A stretch of 64,000 bases of DNA from an uncultured bacterium. Lineage in GTDB: Bacteria > Actinomycetota > Coriobacteriia > Coriobacteriales > Coriobacteriaceae. Where the stretch lies: the NCBI GenBank assembly GCA_905214465.1, contig CAJMMD010000005.1, forward strand, positions 38,605 through 102,604, read 5' to 3'. Below are positions 1 to 9,841 of the stretch, piece after piece. The notes under the pieces are model-generated. The model did not search any database. It was given only the letters and a program-made list of their open reading frames with translations, and had not been told where the DNA came from. The position numbers were made by a program, and so were the translations under genes. Each line of letters opens with the position of its first letter. Position 1 is the stretch's first letter.

Positions 1-2828
1 CTGCCAAACTCATCGATCTTTCCTTTACGCTCAACGGCCGTAAGGTCAAGGTTCAGATTGCCCCCGACACCATGCTCTTTGCACTGTTGCGCGAGCAGGG
101 CTGCTCGTCGGTGCGCTGCGCCTGCGAGACCACCAACTGCGGCCTGTGCACGGTGTGGCTCGACGGCGACCCGGTGCTGAGCTGCTCGGTTCCCGCCGCG
201 CGCATCGAGGGCCGCTCCATCACCACGCTCGAGGGCCTCAAAGCCGAGTCCGAGGCGCTTGCCCGTGCGATGGCTGCCGAAGGCGCCGAGCAGTGCGGTT
301 TTTGCGCCCCCGGCCTCATCATGAACGTGCTGGCGCTTGCCCGCGCCGCCAAGGAGGACCCGAGCCTCGTCGCCACGCGCGAGGAGCTCTCGCGCCAGCT
401 CGCCGGCAACCTCTGCCGTTGTAGCGGCTACGAGAGCCAGCTGCGCGCCATCGTGCGCTTCCTTAACGAGTCTGGCGTGCAGGTGGGCTTTGAGATGCCC
501 GAGCTGCCGGTCAACGACACGAGCTCCGACGGCGTCTCCTACAAGCAGATCACCCATAAGCAGCCCAAGAAGGACTCGAAGGCCCTGCTCGAGGGCCGTC
601 CCGTCTACACGGGCGACCTGGTGCCCGCCGGCGCCCTGATTGTCAAGCTCAAGCGCAGCCCGTACGCCCGCGCTAAGATCCGCTCCATCGATACGTCGCG
701 CGCCCTGAAGGTGCCCGGCGTGGTGGGCGTCTACACCTACGAGGACGTGCCCAAGCGCCGCTTTACCATCGCCGGCCAGAGCTACCCGCAGCCGAGTCCC
801 TACGACCGCCTGATCCTCGAGAACCTGGTGCGCTACCAAAACGAGGAGGTGGCGATCGTCGCCGCCGAGACCGAGGAGGCCGCCGACAAGGCGCTCAAAC
901 TCATCAAGGTCGACTACGAGGTGCTCGAGCCGCTGCTCGATTTTACCCAGGCACTCGATAACGACATCGTGGTTCACCCCGAGGGCGACGTGACCTTTAT
1001 GTTCCCGCAGGGCGGCGATGTTCCGCGCAACCTGGTTTGCAGCGGTACCAGCGATTACGGCGATCTGGACGAGGCCTTCGCCCAGAGCGACATCGTCTTT
1101 GAGCGCACCTACACAAGCCAAGCCACGCAGACCGCGCCCATGGAAACCTTCCGCGCCTTCGCGACGACCGACGCGTTCGGGCGCATTTCGGTGACCACCT
1201 CGACGCAGGTGCCCTTCCACGTGCGCCGCATGGTCGCGCAGTCGCTCGACATTCCGCAGTCGCAGGTGCAGGTCATTAAGCCGCGCATCGGCGGCGGCTT
1301 TGGCTCAAAGCAGACGGGCTGCTGCGAGATCTTCGTGGCGTTTGTGACGCAGCAGACCGGCCGTCCGAGCTACTGCTGCTACACCCGCGAGGAGACCATC
1401 ACCGCGGGCAACTCGCGCCACCAGATGCAGATGACCGTTAAGCTGGGCGCCATGAACGACGGCACCATCACGGTCATCGACCTGCATACGCTGTCCAACG
1501 CCGGCGCGTACGGTGAGCACGCTACCACGACGATCGGTCTCTCAGGCCACAAGAGCCTGCCCATCTACAACCATGTGAAGGCGAGCCGCTTTAGGTGGGA
1601 TGCCGTCTACACCAACACCAACCGCGGCGGCGCGTATCGCGGCTATGGTGCCACCCAGGGCCAGTTTGCCGTGGAGAGCGCCGTCAACGAGCTCGCCGAC
1701 ATGCTGCACATGGACCCCGCCGACCTGCGCCTTAAGAACATCGTGCGCGAGGGCGAGATCATGCCGCAGTACTACAACGAGAAGCTCAACGCCTGCGCGC
1801 TCGACCGCTGTCTGCTGCGCGCGATGGACATGATCGGCTGGCGCGACAAGCCGCTGGCTGTGGACCTGGGCGACCGCGTGCGCGCCCTGGGCTGCGCGCT
1901 CACCATGCAGGGCTCGGGCATCTCCAACGTCGACATTGCCGGTATCGACATGCGCCTGGAAGAGGATGGCTTTATTACGATTTCGACCGGCGCCACCGAC
2001 AACGGCATGGGCGTCGACACGATTCTGGCGCAGATTGCCGCTGAGGAGCTGGGCGTTGAAAGCTCGCTGATCGTGGTGCGCGGCGTGGACACCGACGTGT
2101 CTCCGTTCGATGCCGGCTCGTACGCGAGCTCGGGCACGTACGTGACGGGCCTGGCAGCCAAGAACGCCGCGACCGAGCTGCGCGAGAAGATCTGCGCCAA
2201 GGCCGCCCAGATGTGGGACGTGGACGCCGCCGATGTGGTGTTCGATGGCCAGTACGTGCGCCTGTCCGACGAGCGTGCCGCACGCGAGCAGAACCGCTAC
2301 CTCACGCTGCGCGACTTTGCCAACCTGTGCGTCAAGAACATCGCGGGTGGCGACGCGCTCACCTCGCACTCCTCTGCCTGCCTGCCCGTTTCGCCTCCAC
2401 CGTTTATGGCCGGCATTGCCGAGGTCGAGGTCGACAAGGCCACCGGCAAGGTGACTGTGGTGGACTATGCGGCGGCCGTTGACTGCGGCACCGTGATCAA
2501 CGAGGCGCTCGCGCGCGTCCAGGCCGAGGGCGGCATTGCCCAGGGCATTGGCCATGCGCTCTACGAGATTGTTGAGCACGACGACCGCGGCCGCCTGCGC
2601 ACCGGCAACTTTATGAGCTACAAGCTGCCCACGCGCCTGGATATCGGCAGCATTCGCGTAGCCTTTGAGCCGAGCTACGAGCCGACGGGTCCGTTTGGCG
2701 CCAAGTCGATCGGCGAGGTCGTCATCAACACGCCGCTCGCCGCCGTGGCCTCGGCCGTGGCGCACGCCACCGGCCACCAGGTGTGCTCGCTGCCCATCAC
2801 GCCCGAGAAGGCCCTTCTGGGGGAGTAG
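1..2828 (+). CDS. Molybdopterin-dependent oxidoreductase, xanthine dehydrogenase/aldehyde oxidoreductase family (5' partial)
   Basis: The frame is open from base 3, so the start lies before the window. The protein should hydroxylate a purine or aldehyde at a molybdopterin site and pass electrons through two [2Fe-2S] clusters. A ferredoxin-like domain with the Cys-rich motif CACETTNCGLC comes first, then a second cluster domain with CGFC (about visible residue 98) and CRCSGY (about 137). The rest is the molybdenum domain with GGGFGSKQ (about 429), RGYGATQ (about 545) and FGAKSIGEV (about 898), whose Glu matches the family's catalytic base. There is no FAD domain and the domain order matches the short Desulfovibrio-type aldehyde oxidoreductases; a separate FAD subunit could lie upstream, outside the window. 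The substrate cannot be told from sequence alone. Confidence 0.88.
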   Translation, partial: AKLIDLSFTLNGRKVKVQIAPDTMLFALLREQGCSSVRCACETTNCGLCTVWLDGDPVLSCSVPAARIEGRSITTLEGLKAESEALARAMAAEGAEQCGFCAPGLIMNVLALARAAKEDPSLVATREELSRQLAGNLCRCSGYESQLRAIVRFLNESGVQVGFEMPELPVNDTSSDGVSYKQITHKQPKKDSKALLEGRPVYTGDLVPAGALIVKLKRSPYARAKIRSIDTSRALKVPGVVGVYTYEDVPKRRFTIAGQSYPQPSPYDRLILENLVRYQNEEVAIVAAETEEAADKALKLIKVDYEVLEPLLDFTQALDNDIVVHPEGDVTFMFPQGGDVPRNLVCSGTSDYGDLDEAFAQSDIVFERTYTSQATQTAPMETFRAFATTDAFGRISVTTSTQVPFHVRRMVAQSLDIPQSQVQVIKPRIGGGFGSKQTGCCEIFVAFVTQQTGRPSYCCYTREETITAGNSRHQMQMTVKLGAMNDGTITVIDLHTLSNAGAYGEHATTTIGLSGHKSLPIYNHVKASRFRWDAVYTNTNRGGAYRGYGATQGQFAVESAVNELADMLHMDPADLRLKNIVREGEIMPQYYNEKLNACALDRCLLRAMDMIGWRDKPLAVDLGDRVRALGCALTMQGSGISNVDIAGIDMRLEEDGFITISTGATDNGMGVDTILAQIAAEELGVESSLIVVRGVDTDVSPFDAGSYASSGTYVTGLAAKNAATELREKICAKAAQMWDVDAADVVFDGQYVRLSDERAAREQNRYLTLRDFANLCVKNIAGGDALTSHSSACLPVSPPPFMAGIAEVEVDKATGKVTVVDYAAAVDCGTVINEALARVQAEGGIAQGIGHALYEIVEHDDRGRLRTGNFMSYKLPTRLDIGSIRVAFEPSYEPTGPFGAKSIGEVVINTPLAAVASAVAHATGHQVCSLPITPEKALLGE

Positions 2829-2968
2829 CGGGTCAGCGAACAAGTCGTAATTGGCGGGGTGGGGCAACTCGCCCCGCCAATTGCACTCGTGGTGAGGTCG
2901 TGAGCCTGTAAAAGGTGTGCGTGCGCTTGCCGCTCGTATCTGCTATCATTCCTAATCTGTGCGCTCAT

Positions 2969-3052
2969 GCGGGCGTGGCGGAATTGGTAGACGCGCCAGA
3001 TTTAGGTTCTGGTGGGATTCCCGTGAAGGTTCGAGTCCTTTCGCCCGCACCA
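2969..3052 (+). tRNA. tRNA-Leu (anticodon UAG)
   Basis: The 7-bp acceptor stem GCGGGCG pairs with CGCCCGC near the 3' end, followed by discriminator A and an encoded CCA. The anticodon stem CCAGA/TCTGG encloses the loop TTTAGGT, giving anticodon TAG. A long variable arm (TGGGATTCCCGTGA) and the T-arm GGTTCGAGTCC are present, as expected for a class II leucine tRNA. Confidence 0.95.
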
Positions 3053-3143
3053 TCGCACCTGCGTCGGCTTCGGCCGTCGCGACTCTTTGTTGCATAAAGG
3101 TACCAGCACCTCAGATAAGCTGGGCAGTATGAGGAGGAACGTG

Positions 3144-4442
3144 TTGAACATCACCGCTTCTGACGTCAAGGACGCCAAGCTCACCGCCACGGTCACCATC
3201 CCGGCCGCCGACGTCGACGCCGCGATCAAGAAGGCCTACAAGGACACCGCCAAGAAGTACCGCTTCCCGGGCTTCCGTGCCGGTAAGGCTCCCCGTCCGG
3301 TCATCGATTCCGCTCTTGGCGCCGAGGCTACCCTCGCTCAGGCCACCAACGACCTGATCGCCGCCAACGAGCCCGCCGTCCTCAACGAGCTGGACATCGT
3401 CCCCACCAAGAACGGTGACTACAAGGAGCTCGACCTCGCCAAGGATCACGAGGACTACACCTACACCGTCGAGTTCTCCCTGCGTCCTGCTGCCGAGCTC
3501 TCCTCCTTCGACGCCGTCGAGATCGAGATGCCCCCCGCGGAGGTCACCGAGTCCGAGATCAACAACCAGGTCGAGATGCTCCTCAACTACCGTGCCACCT
3601 TCGAGGACGTTGAGGGTCGCGCTGTCGAGGCTGACGACTATGTGACCGTCGACCTCAAGGCCGTCGAGAACGCCGACAACTTTGCCGCCGAGGGTCGCAT
3701 GCTCATCGCCGGTAACGACAGCAACCCCAAGGAGTTCAACGAGGCCCTGATCGGTGCTAACGTTGACGACGTCAAGACCGTCACCTGGACCGACGAGGTC
3801 GAGGAGGGCGAGGAGGCCGAGACCCACACCGTCGAGGTCACCGTCAAGGGCATCAAGGTCCGCAACACCCCCGAGCTCACCGACGAGCTTGTCAAGTCCG
3901 ACTTCGGCTTCGACAGCATCGACGCTATGCGCGACGCCATCAAGATCGAGATCGAGCAGGACAAGGCTTCCCGCCTTCCGGCCGAGAAGGAGAACCGTTG
4001 CGTCTCCGCTCTCGCCGAGCGCCTGCAGCTCGACGAGATGGACGCCGACTACGAGCAGTCCGTCTTTGAGGAGCTTGGCCAGAACTTCCTGTCCAACCTC
4101 GCTGCCCGCGGCATGACGCTGGACACCTGGCTGCCCGCTTCCGGCCTGACCATGGAGCAGTTCATCGGCGACTTGCACAAGCAGGCCAACGACGTTGCCC
4201 GTGAGTCCCTGGCGCTCGACGCTCTCGCCCGTGAGCTCAAGATTGAGGTCACCGAGGACGACATCAACGCCGAGTTCGAGAAGGCTGGCGTCAAGGACGT
4301 CGAGGCTTCCAAGGCCGAGTTCATCGCCGATGGCCGCATGCCTGCCGTCCGCGAGTCCATCCGTCGCTCCAAGGCCGTCGATCACCTGGTCGAGAACGCC
4401 AAGGTGACTGAGGTCGACGAGACCGCCAAGGACGCCGAGTAA
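3144..4442 (+). CDS. tig: Trigger factor, ribosome-associated chaperone and peptidyl-prolyl isomerase
   Basis: Trigger factor binds the ribosome exit tunnel and holds nascent chains. The 432-residue protein has the N-terminal ribosome-binding domain with the signature GFRAGKAPRPVI (about residues 44-55; family GFRxGKxP), a central FKBP-type PPIase region and a C-terminal helical arm ending in an acidic tail. The start is a judgement: AGGAGG at 3132-3137 sits 6 bases before TTG 3144 and 3 before GTG 3141, and family members begin with the MNI... sequence encoded from 3144. The clpP and clpX genes follow, a common bacterial order linking folding and degradation. Confidence 0.93.
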   Translation: MNITASDVKDAKLTATVTIPAADVDAAIKKAYKDTAKKYRFPGFRAGKAPRPVIDSALGAEATLAQATNDLIAANEPAVLNELDIVPTKNGDYKELDLAKDHEDYTYTVEFSLRPAAELSSFDAVEIEMPPAEVTESEINNQVEMLLNYRATFEDVEGRAVEADDYVTVDLKAVENADNFAAEGRMLIAGNDSNPKEFNEALIGANVDDVKTVTWTDEVEEGEEAETHTVEVTVKGIKVRNTPELTDELVKSDFGFDSIDAMRDAIKIEIEQDKASRLPAEKENRCVSALAERLQLDEMDADYEQSVFEELGQNFLSNLAARGMTLDTWLPASGLTMEQFIGDLHKQANDVARESLALDALARELKIEVTEDDINAEFEKAGVKDVEASKAEFIADGRMPAVRESIRRSKAVDHLVENAKVTEVDETAKDAE

Positions 4443-4518
4443 TTCTCGCCACCTTGCACGCGAGCGCATGTATGTGCCCGTGATGGGGTAAAGTTATAAG
4501 CCGGTTATCCGGTTGCTT

Positions 4519-4566
4519 CGTACGGTGCCAGCCAATGCATAGCATGCGGGCACCGTACGTTTGTCT
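4519..4566 (+). terminator. Hairpin between tig and clpP, probable tig terminator or clpP leader hairpin
   Basis: An 11-bp perfect stem CGTACGGTGCC / GGCACCGTACG encloses a 19-base loop and is followed by TTTGTCT. The U-run is weak, so termination may be partial, letting tig transcripts read into clpP 39 bases further on. Confidence 0.5.
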
Positions 4567-4604
4567 AGAACCACTATTGGTCCGTAAGAGAAATGGAGAT
4601 GCGT

Positions 4605-5225
4605 ATGATCGCTAAGTTCGATTCCGCCCTCGTGCCATACGTTATCGAGCAGACGCCGCGCGGCGAGCGCAGCTACGATATCTATTCGCGCCTGCTCAAC
4701 GATCGCATCATCTTCTTGGGCGAGGAGATCAACTCCGTCAGCGCCAACCTGGTCGTTGCCCAGCTACTGCATCTTGAGAGCCAGGATGCCGAGAAGGATA
4801 TCTCGCTCTACATCAATTCGCCCGGTGGCGAGGTCTACTCCGGCCTGGCGATTCTGGACACCATGAACTTCATCAAGCCACAGGTCTCCACCATCTGCGT
4901 CGGTATGGCCGCGTCCATGGCCGCCGTGCTGCTTTCGGCCGGCGCCAAGGGCAAGCGCTTCTGCCTGCCGCACTCCAAGGTCATGATTCACCAGCCCAGC
5001 GGCGGTGCCCAGGGCCAGCAGACCGAGATCGAGATCGTGGCCGAGGAGATCAAGAAGACCCGCCGCGAGCTCAACCAGATTCTGTCCGATGCCTCGGGCC
5101 AGCCGATCGAGAAGGTCCAGGCCGATACCGAGCGCGACAACTACCTGACCGCTGCCGAGGCCCTCGACTACGGCCTGATCGACCGTATCGTCACCTCGCG
5201 CGACCTCGCCGCGAAGGACGCCTAG
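4605..5225 (+). CDS. clpP: ATP-dependent Clp protease proteolytic subunit
   Basis: ClpP forms the barrel-shaped serine protease that degrades proteins unfolded by ClpX or ClpC. The 206-residue product has the nucleophile Ser104 in GMAAS, His129 in MIHQP and a conserved Asp in the C-terminal part (DTERDNY), a complete catalytic triad. GGAG at 4595-4598 is 6 bases before ATG 4605, so this start is preferred to the in-frame ATGs at 4593 and 4599. clpX begins one base after the stop, so the two are cotranscribed. Confidence 0.96.
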   Translation: MIAKFDSALVPYVIEQTPRGERSYDIYSRLLNDRIIFLGEEINSVSANLVVAQLLHLESQDAEKDISLYINSPGGEVYSGLAILDTMNFIKPQVSTICVGMAASMAAVLLSAGAKGKRFCLPHSKVMIHQPSGGAQGQQTEIEIVAEEIKKTRRELNQILSDASGQPIEKVQADTERDNYLTAAEALDYGLIDRIVTSRDLAAKDA

Positions 5226-5226
5226 G

Positions 5227-6633
5227 ATGGCCGGTAACATGCAGGACAACTTCGACGAGAACGGCAACCCCATCCGCTGTTCCTTCTGCGGAAAAGAGCA
5301 GGGTCAGGTTCGCCGCCTTGTTAAGGGCCCGACCAACATCTTTATCTGTGACGAGTGCGTCGCCGCCTGCTCCGAAATCCTTGAGGAGTCGCTGGCTTCG
5401 GACTTTATGGACGCCGCCCGCAACGGCAAGCTGCCGGGCTTCCTCAACGACCACGGCCAGGCTGCGTCCCAGCCTGGCGTTGACCCCGAGGCCGAGGGCT
5501 TTGAGCTCGAGGACGACCGTCAGGTCATCACGCACGTGCCGACGCCGCACGAGATCTATGACGAGCTTTCGGCCTATGTTATGGGTCAGGAGGACGCCAA
5601 GCGCGCCATGTCGGTGGCCGTGTACAACCACTATCGCCGCGTGATTGAGGGCGGCGCTGCGGTGTCTGCCTTTGATGACGACATGGGCTCGCAGTTCGAT
5701 GACGATATGGACGAGGTAGAGCTCGCCAAGTCCAACATCCTGCTGCTCGGTCCCACCGGTACCGGCAAGACCCTGCTGGCCCAGACGCTCGCGCGCATTC
5801 TTGAGGTGCCGTTTGCTATCGCCGATGCCACCGCGCTCACCGAGGCCGGCTATGTGGGCGAGGACGTGGAGAACATCCTACTCAAGCTCATTAATGCTGC
5901 CGATGGCGACATTGAGCGCGCACAGGTTGGCATCATCTACGTGGACGAGATCGACAAGATTGCCCGCAAGGCTGAGAACCTCTCCATTACCCGCGATGTT
6001 TCGGGCGAGGGTGTTCAGCAGGCGCTGCTTAAGATTCTTGAGGGCACGGTGGCCAGCGTTCCGCCCACCGGCGGCCGCAAGCATCCCCAGCAGGAGCTGC
6101 TGCAGATCGACACGACCAACATCCTGTTTATCTGCGGCGGTGCCTTTGTGGGTCTGGATAAGATCATCGCCGACCGCGTGGGCAACAAGGGCGTGGGCTT
6201 TAACTCCGAGATCGCCGGCCCCACCTCGGTCGACGAGAACGACCTGCTGCGCCAGGTACTCCCGCAGGACCTCAATGCATTCGGCATGATCCCCGAGTTC
6301 GTGGGACGTACGCCCGTCGTTACCCAGACGCAGGCGCTCGACGAGGACGACCTGGTGTCGATCCTGACCGAGCCAAAGAATGCCGTGGTGCGCCAGTACC
6401 GTAAGATGTTCCAGCTCGAGGACGTCGATCTTGAGTTTGAGGACGCGGCCCTGCACGAGATCGCCCGCATGGCGCTTGCCCGCAAGACCGGCGCCCGCGG
6501 CCTGCGCTCCATCTGCGAGGACGTGCTGCAGCAGACGATGTTCGACCTCCCCAGCGAGGAAGGCGTCGCCAAGGTCATCGTGACCGAAGCGGCGGTTAAG
6601 GGCGAAGAACAGCCCCAACGCATCTACGGCTAA
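5227..6633 (+). CDS. clpX: ATP-dependent Clp protease ATP-binding subunit ClpX
   Basis: ClpX is the AAA+ unfoldase that recognises tagged substrates and threads them into ClpP. The N-terminal C4 zinc finger is visible (CSFCGKEQ ... CDECV, residues about 18-44), then Walker A GPTGTGKT (about 176), Walker [10 protein letters not shown] (about 238) and the C-terminal sensor-2 region GARGLR. At 468 residues it is longer than the roughly 420 usual; an acidic insert between the zinc finger and the AAA+ core (around [13 protein letters not shown]) accounts for much of this. It is translationally close to clpP (1-base gap) and ends at a strong terminator. Confidence 0.96.
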   Translation: MAGNMQDNFDENGNPIRCSFCGKEQGQVRRLVKGPTNIFICDECVAACSEILEESLASDFMDAARNGKLPGFLNDHGQAASQPGVDPEAEGFELEDDRQVITHVPTPHEIYDELSAYVMGQEDAKRAMSVAVYNHYRRVIEGGAAVSAFDDDMGSQFDDDMDEVELAKSNILLLGPTGTGKTLLAQTLARILEVPFAIADATALTEAGYVGEDVENILLKLINAADGDIERAQVGIIYVDEIDKIARKAENLSITRDVSGEGVQQALLKILEGTVASVPPTGGRKHPQQELLQIDTTNILFICGGAFVGLDKIIADRVGNKGVGFNSEIAGPTSVDENDLLRQVLPQDLNAFGMIPEFVGRTPVVTQTQALDEDDLVSILTEPKNAVVRQYRKMFQLEDVDLEFEDAALHEIARMALARKTGARGLRSICEDVLQQTMFDLPSEEGVAKVIVTEAAVKGEEQPQRIYG

Positions 6634-6654
6634 ACCAGCCTAAAACGTGTTTGC

Positions 6655-6691
6655 AAATAGCCTCTGACCACCCGCGGTCGGAGGCTATTTT
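6655..6691 (+). terminator. Intrinsic terminator after clpX
   Basis: Stem AAATAGCCTC-T-GACC pairs with GGTC-G-GAGGCTATTT (one T-G wobble) around a 6-base loop, with the trailing TTTT forming the U-tract. Confidence 0.85.
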
Positions 6692-6787
6692 ATATATACG
6701 CAATAACCCCAACTACCTGTGTTATTCTGTGTGTTTGTTTAAGCCTCAGCGAAGTCATATCAGACTGAAGTAATCGATACCTAAGGG

Positions 6788-6897
6788 GAGGAATGTAGGC
6801 CCGATTTTCGTAGATTCCGCACGAGCCGAAGAGCACTTAATGTGGTCTTCGTGCGAGCCCGGGACCTGACCGAGCGAAAATCGGGCCTACATTCCTC
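6788..6897 (+). repeat. Palindromic element with conserved core, copy 1, in the valS leader
   Basis: A perfect 23-bp inverted repeat (6788-6810 and 6875-6897; arm begins GAGGAATGTAGGCCCGATTT) encloses a 64-base core that itself folds around CACTTAATGTG. The core is shared with the elements at 9628-9744 (reverse strand) and 49193-49312, while the outer arms are unrelated in sequence between copies. It ends 24 bases before the valS start. It has neither a U-tract nor the conserved T-box sequence. Confidence 0.85.
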
Positions 6898-6920
6898 ACC
6901 GGCGGGACAGGGAGAGATAT

Positions 6921-9617
6921 ATGGAAGAGATGCCCAAGAATTACGATCCGTCGACCAACGAGCCGGCGATCCTGCAGAAGTGGCTCGACGGCGGCTACTA
7001 CAAGCGCCGCGAGGGCGTGGGCGACTGCACCGTCACCATTCCGCCTCCCAACGTGACCGGCAAGCTCCACATGGGCCACGCTACCGACGACTCCATCCAG
7101 GACGCCATCATCCGCATGGCCCGCATGCGCGGCAAGTCCACGCGCTGGGTGCTCGGTACCGACCACGCCGGTATCGCCACGCAGACCAAGGTCGACAAGA
7201 AGCTCAAGAGCGAGGGCATCAGCCGTCTGGAGATCGGTCGCGACAAGTTTGTCGACGCTTGCTGGGATTGGACCCACGAGTACGGCGGCATCATCGTCGA
7301 GCAGATCAAGCGCATGGGTTGCTCCGTCGACTTCGACAACGAGCGCTTTACCATGGATGAGGATTACGCCCAGGCCGTGCGTAAGGTCTTCTGCGACTGG
7401 TACCACGACGGCCTGATCTACCGTGGCAAGCGCATCGTCAACTGGTGTCCCAACTGCACCACCGCTATCTCGGACGACGAGGCTGAGTATAAGGACGAGA
7501 AGGGCCATCTGTGGCACCTGCGCTACCCGCTGACCGAGCCGGTCAACGGCCAGGACTACATCGTCGTCGCCACCACGCGCCCCGAGACCATGCTCGGCGA
7601 CACGGGCGTCGCCGTCTCCCCGAAGGACCCCGAGAAGGCCGCCTTTGTGGGCAAGACCGTCAAGCTCCCCATCGTCGACCGCGAGATCCCCATCTTTGAG
7701 GATTGGCATGTCGACGCCAACTTTGGCTCCGGCTTCGTCAAGGTCACCCCGGCCCACGACCCCAACGACTATGCCATGGGTCAGGCCCACGACCTGCCGC
7801 AGATCAATATCTTCGACGAGCACGCGGTGGTCGTCGAGGGCTACGGTGAGTTCACCGGTATGACCCGCGAGGAGTGCCGCGAGGCCGTCATCAAGTGGTT
7901 CGAGGAGCACGACCTGCTCGATCACGTCGAGGACCTCGATCACTCCGTCATGCACTGCTACCGTTGCGACTCCGCCCTGGAGCCGTGGCTGTCCGAGCAG
8001 TGGTTTGTGGCCGTCGACAAGCTCAAGGGGCCGGCGCTCGACGCCGTCAACTCCGGCAAGGTGACCTTCCACCCCGCGCGCTGGACGCAGACCTACACCA
8101 CTTGGATGGAGAACCTCAAGGACTGGTGCATCAGCCGCCAGCTGTGGTGGGGCCACCGCATCCCCGTGTTCTACTGCGAGGATTGCGGCTGGGAGGACGC
8201 CCTCACCGAGGACACCGACGTGTGCCCCAAGTGTGGCGGCCATCACGTGCATCAGGACGAGAACGTGCTGGACACCTGGTTCAGCTCGCAGCTGTGGACT
8301 TTCGCCACGCAGGGCTGGCCGCAAAAGCCGGAGCTGCTCGAGGGCCATCACCCCACGACAGCGCTGGTCACCGCGCGCGACATCATCGCGTTGTGGGTCG
8401 CCCGCATGGTCATGAGCTCGCTGTACTTCCTGGACGAGGTGCCGTTTAAGGACGTCGTCATCTACCCGACGATTCTTGCCAAGGACGGTAGCCGTATGTC
8501 CAAGTCCAAGGGCAACGGCGTTGACCCTATGGACCTCATTGGTATGTACGGTGCCGACGCCATGCGCTACAACCTGCTCACGCTGTGCACCAACAATCAG
8601 GACGTCAAGTTCGACGCGAACATCGACAAGAAGACCAAGAAGCTCATCGACAGCCCACGCACCGATCAGGCTAAGTCGTTTGTGACCAAGATCTGGAACG
8701 CCAGCCGCTTCCTGCTCATGAATATGGAGGGCTACACGCCCGGCGAGCCCGTCGTTGAGACGCCGGCCGACGCCTGGATGTTCAGCCGCCTGGCCAAGGC
8801 CGTCAAGATGGTCACCGAGGGTATTGAGAATTACACCTTTGGCGACATGGCCCGCGGCGTGCAGCAGTTCTTCTGGAACGAGGTTTGCGACTGGTACGTC
8901 GAGGTCACCAAGGCCCGTCTGAAGGGCGAGGGCCGTCTGCAGGCGCAGCGCAACCTGATCTTTGTTCTCGACACCTCCATTCGCCTGATGCACCCGCTCA
9001 TGCCGTTTGTCACCGAGGAGATCTGGGACAACATGCCGGCGAGCGTGCTCGACCTGGACGCCGAGGGCAACATGGACCGCGCCGAGGCGCTCATGATTGC
9101 CAAGTGGCCTGAGCCCGCCGACTATGCCAAGTATGTCGACGAGGACGCCGAGCGCGCGTTTGAGCTGTGCCGTGCCGTCGTTTCCGCCGCCCGCGCCACG
9201 CGCTCGCGTTATCGCTTGAGCCCCAAGGCCGAGCTCGACGTGGTCGTGCGCGCCGGTGCCGAGGACATCGAGAAGCTCGAGAGCCTGAGTTCGACCATTG
9301 AGCCGCTGGCAAACACCGCCTCGCTGGTCATGGGCACCGATGTCGAGAAGCCGGCCGCGAGCATCGCCGTGGTCGACAGCGGCGTCGAGGTCTTTGTGGT
9401 GCTCGAGGGCAAGGTTGACCTTTCGGCCGAGAAGGCACGCCTGGAGAAGGAGATCGCCGCGGCCCAGAAGGAGCTCGCTGGCTGCGAGAAGACGCTGGCC
9501 AACGAGGGCTTTGTGGCCAAGGCCGCGCCTGCGGTGGTCCAGAAGAAGAGAGACCGTGCAGCTGAGCTCAAGGAGATCCTGGCGGCGCTGACTGCTCAGG
9601 TTGCTGACTTCTCGTAA
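6921..9617 (+). CDS. valS: Valine--tRNA ligase
   Basis: Class I aminoacyl-tRNA synthetase that charges tRNA-Val and edits mischarged threonine. The 898-residue protein has the HIGH-type motif in PPPNVTGKLHMGHA (about residues 36-49), the CP1 editing insertion with TTRPETMLGDT (about 218-228), zinc-ribbon-like CxxC pairs (YCEDCGW, CPKCGGHH), KMSKS as SRMSKSKGN (about 525-533), an anticodon-binding domain and a C-terminal coiled-coil arm. GGGAGA is about 8 bases upstream of ATG 6921. It is bracketed by two copies of a palindromic element, which may bear on its regulation. Confidence 0.97.
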   Translation: MEEMPKNYDPSTNEPAILQKWLDGGYYKRREGVGDCTVTIPPPNVTGKLHMGHATDDSIQDAIIRMARMRGKSTRWVLGTDHAGIATQTKVDKKLKSEGISRLEIGRDKFVDACWDWTHEYGGIIVEQIKRMGCSVDFDNERFTMDEDYAQAVRKVFCDWYHDGLIYRGKRIVNWCPNCTTAISDDEAEYKDEKGHLWHLRYPLTEPVNGQDYIVVATTRPETMLGDTGVAVSPKDPEKAAFVGKTVKLPIVDREIPIFEDWHVDANFGSGFVKVTPAHDPNDYAMGQAHDLPQINIFDEHAVVVEGYGEFTGMTREECREAVIKWFEEHDLLDHVEDLDHSVMHCYRCDSALEPWLSEQWFVAVDKLKGPALDAVNSGKVTFHPARWTQTYTTWMENLKDWCISRQLWWGHRIPVFYCEDCGWEDALTEDTDVCPKCGGHHVHQDENVLDTWFSSQLWTFATQGWPQKPELLEGHHPTTALVTARDIIALWVARMVMSSLYFLDEVPFKDVVIYPTILAKDGSRMSKSKGNGVDPMDLIGMYGADAMRYNLLTLCTNNQDVKFDANIDKKTKKLIDSPRTDQAKSFVTKIWNASRFLLMNMEGYTPGEPVVETPADAWMFSRLAKAVKMVTEGIENYTFGDMARGVQQFFWNEVCDWYVEVTKARLKGEGRLQAQRNLIFVLDTSIRLMHPLMPFVTEEIWDNMPASVLDLDAEGNMDRAEALMIAKWPEPADYAKYVDEDAERAFELCRAVVSAARATRSRYRLSPKAELDVVVRAGAEDIEKLESLSSTIEPLANTASLVMGTDVEKPAASIAVVDSGVEVFVVLEGKVDLSAEKARLEKEIAAAQKELAGCEKTLANEGFVAKAAPAVVQKKRDRAAELKEILAALTAQVADFS

Positions 9618-9627
9618 GCGGTACTGG

Positions 9628-9744
9628 GGGACGCGGTTTGGGGCATTGCTCGCTACTGCGGACAGTCCTGCTCGCACGAAGGCCACATTAAGTGGCCTTC
9701 GGCTCGTGCGGAACTTGTAACGAGCAAAGCCCCAAACCGCTCCC
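9628..9744 (-). repeat. Palindromic element with conserved core, copy 2, between valS and folC
   Basis: Arms of about 24 bases (left begins GGGACGCGGTTTGGGGC, right ends GCCCCAAACCGCTCCC) pair with only one or two irregularities. On the minus strand the core reads TTACAAGTTCCGCACGAGCC ... CACTTAATGTG ... AGGACTGTCCGCAGTAG and matches the core of the leuS-leader copy almost base for base. The arms resemble neither of the other copies. It starts 10 bases after the valS stop. Confidence 0.85.
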
Positions 9745-9841
9745 ATGGCGGTTACGTGGTTGCTTGCATCTGCCTGTTAGGACCGCTGTGTTGTAGCCTT
9801 GATTCTGCTGCAAAGCGGTGTTTGGCTGATATTTTGAATGG

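Noticed and set aside
1542..2867. Long minus-strand open frame opposite the molybdenum hydroxylase
   Set aside because: Its composition is the shadow of a GC-rich gene with high third-position GC; similar shadows lie opposite tig, valS, guaB, leuS and infB.
6691..6920. T-box riboswitch upstream of valS
   Set aside because: No T-box consensus, specifier loop or terminator/antiterminator pair is visible; the leader is occupied by the palindromic element, which also occurs after valS in reverse.
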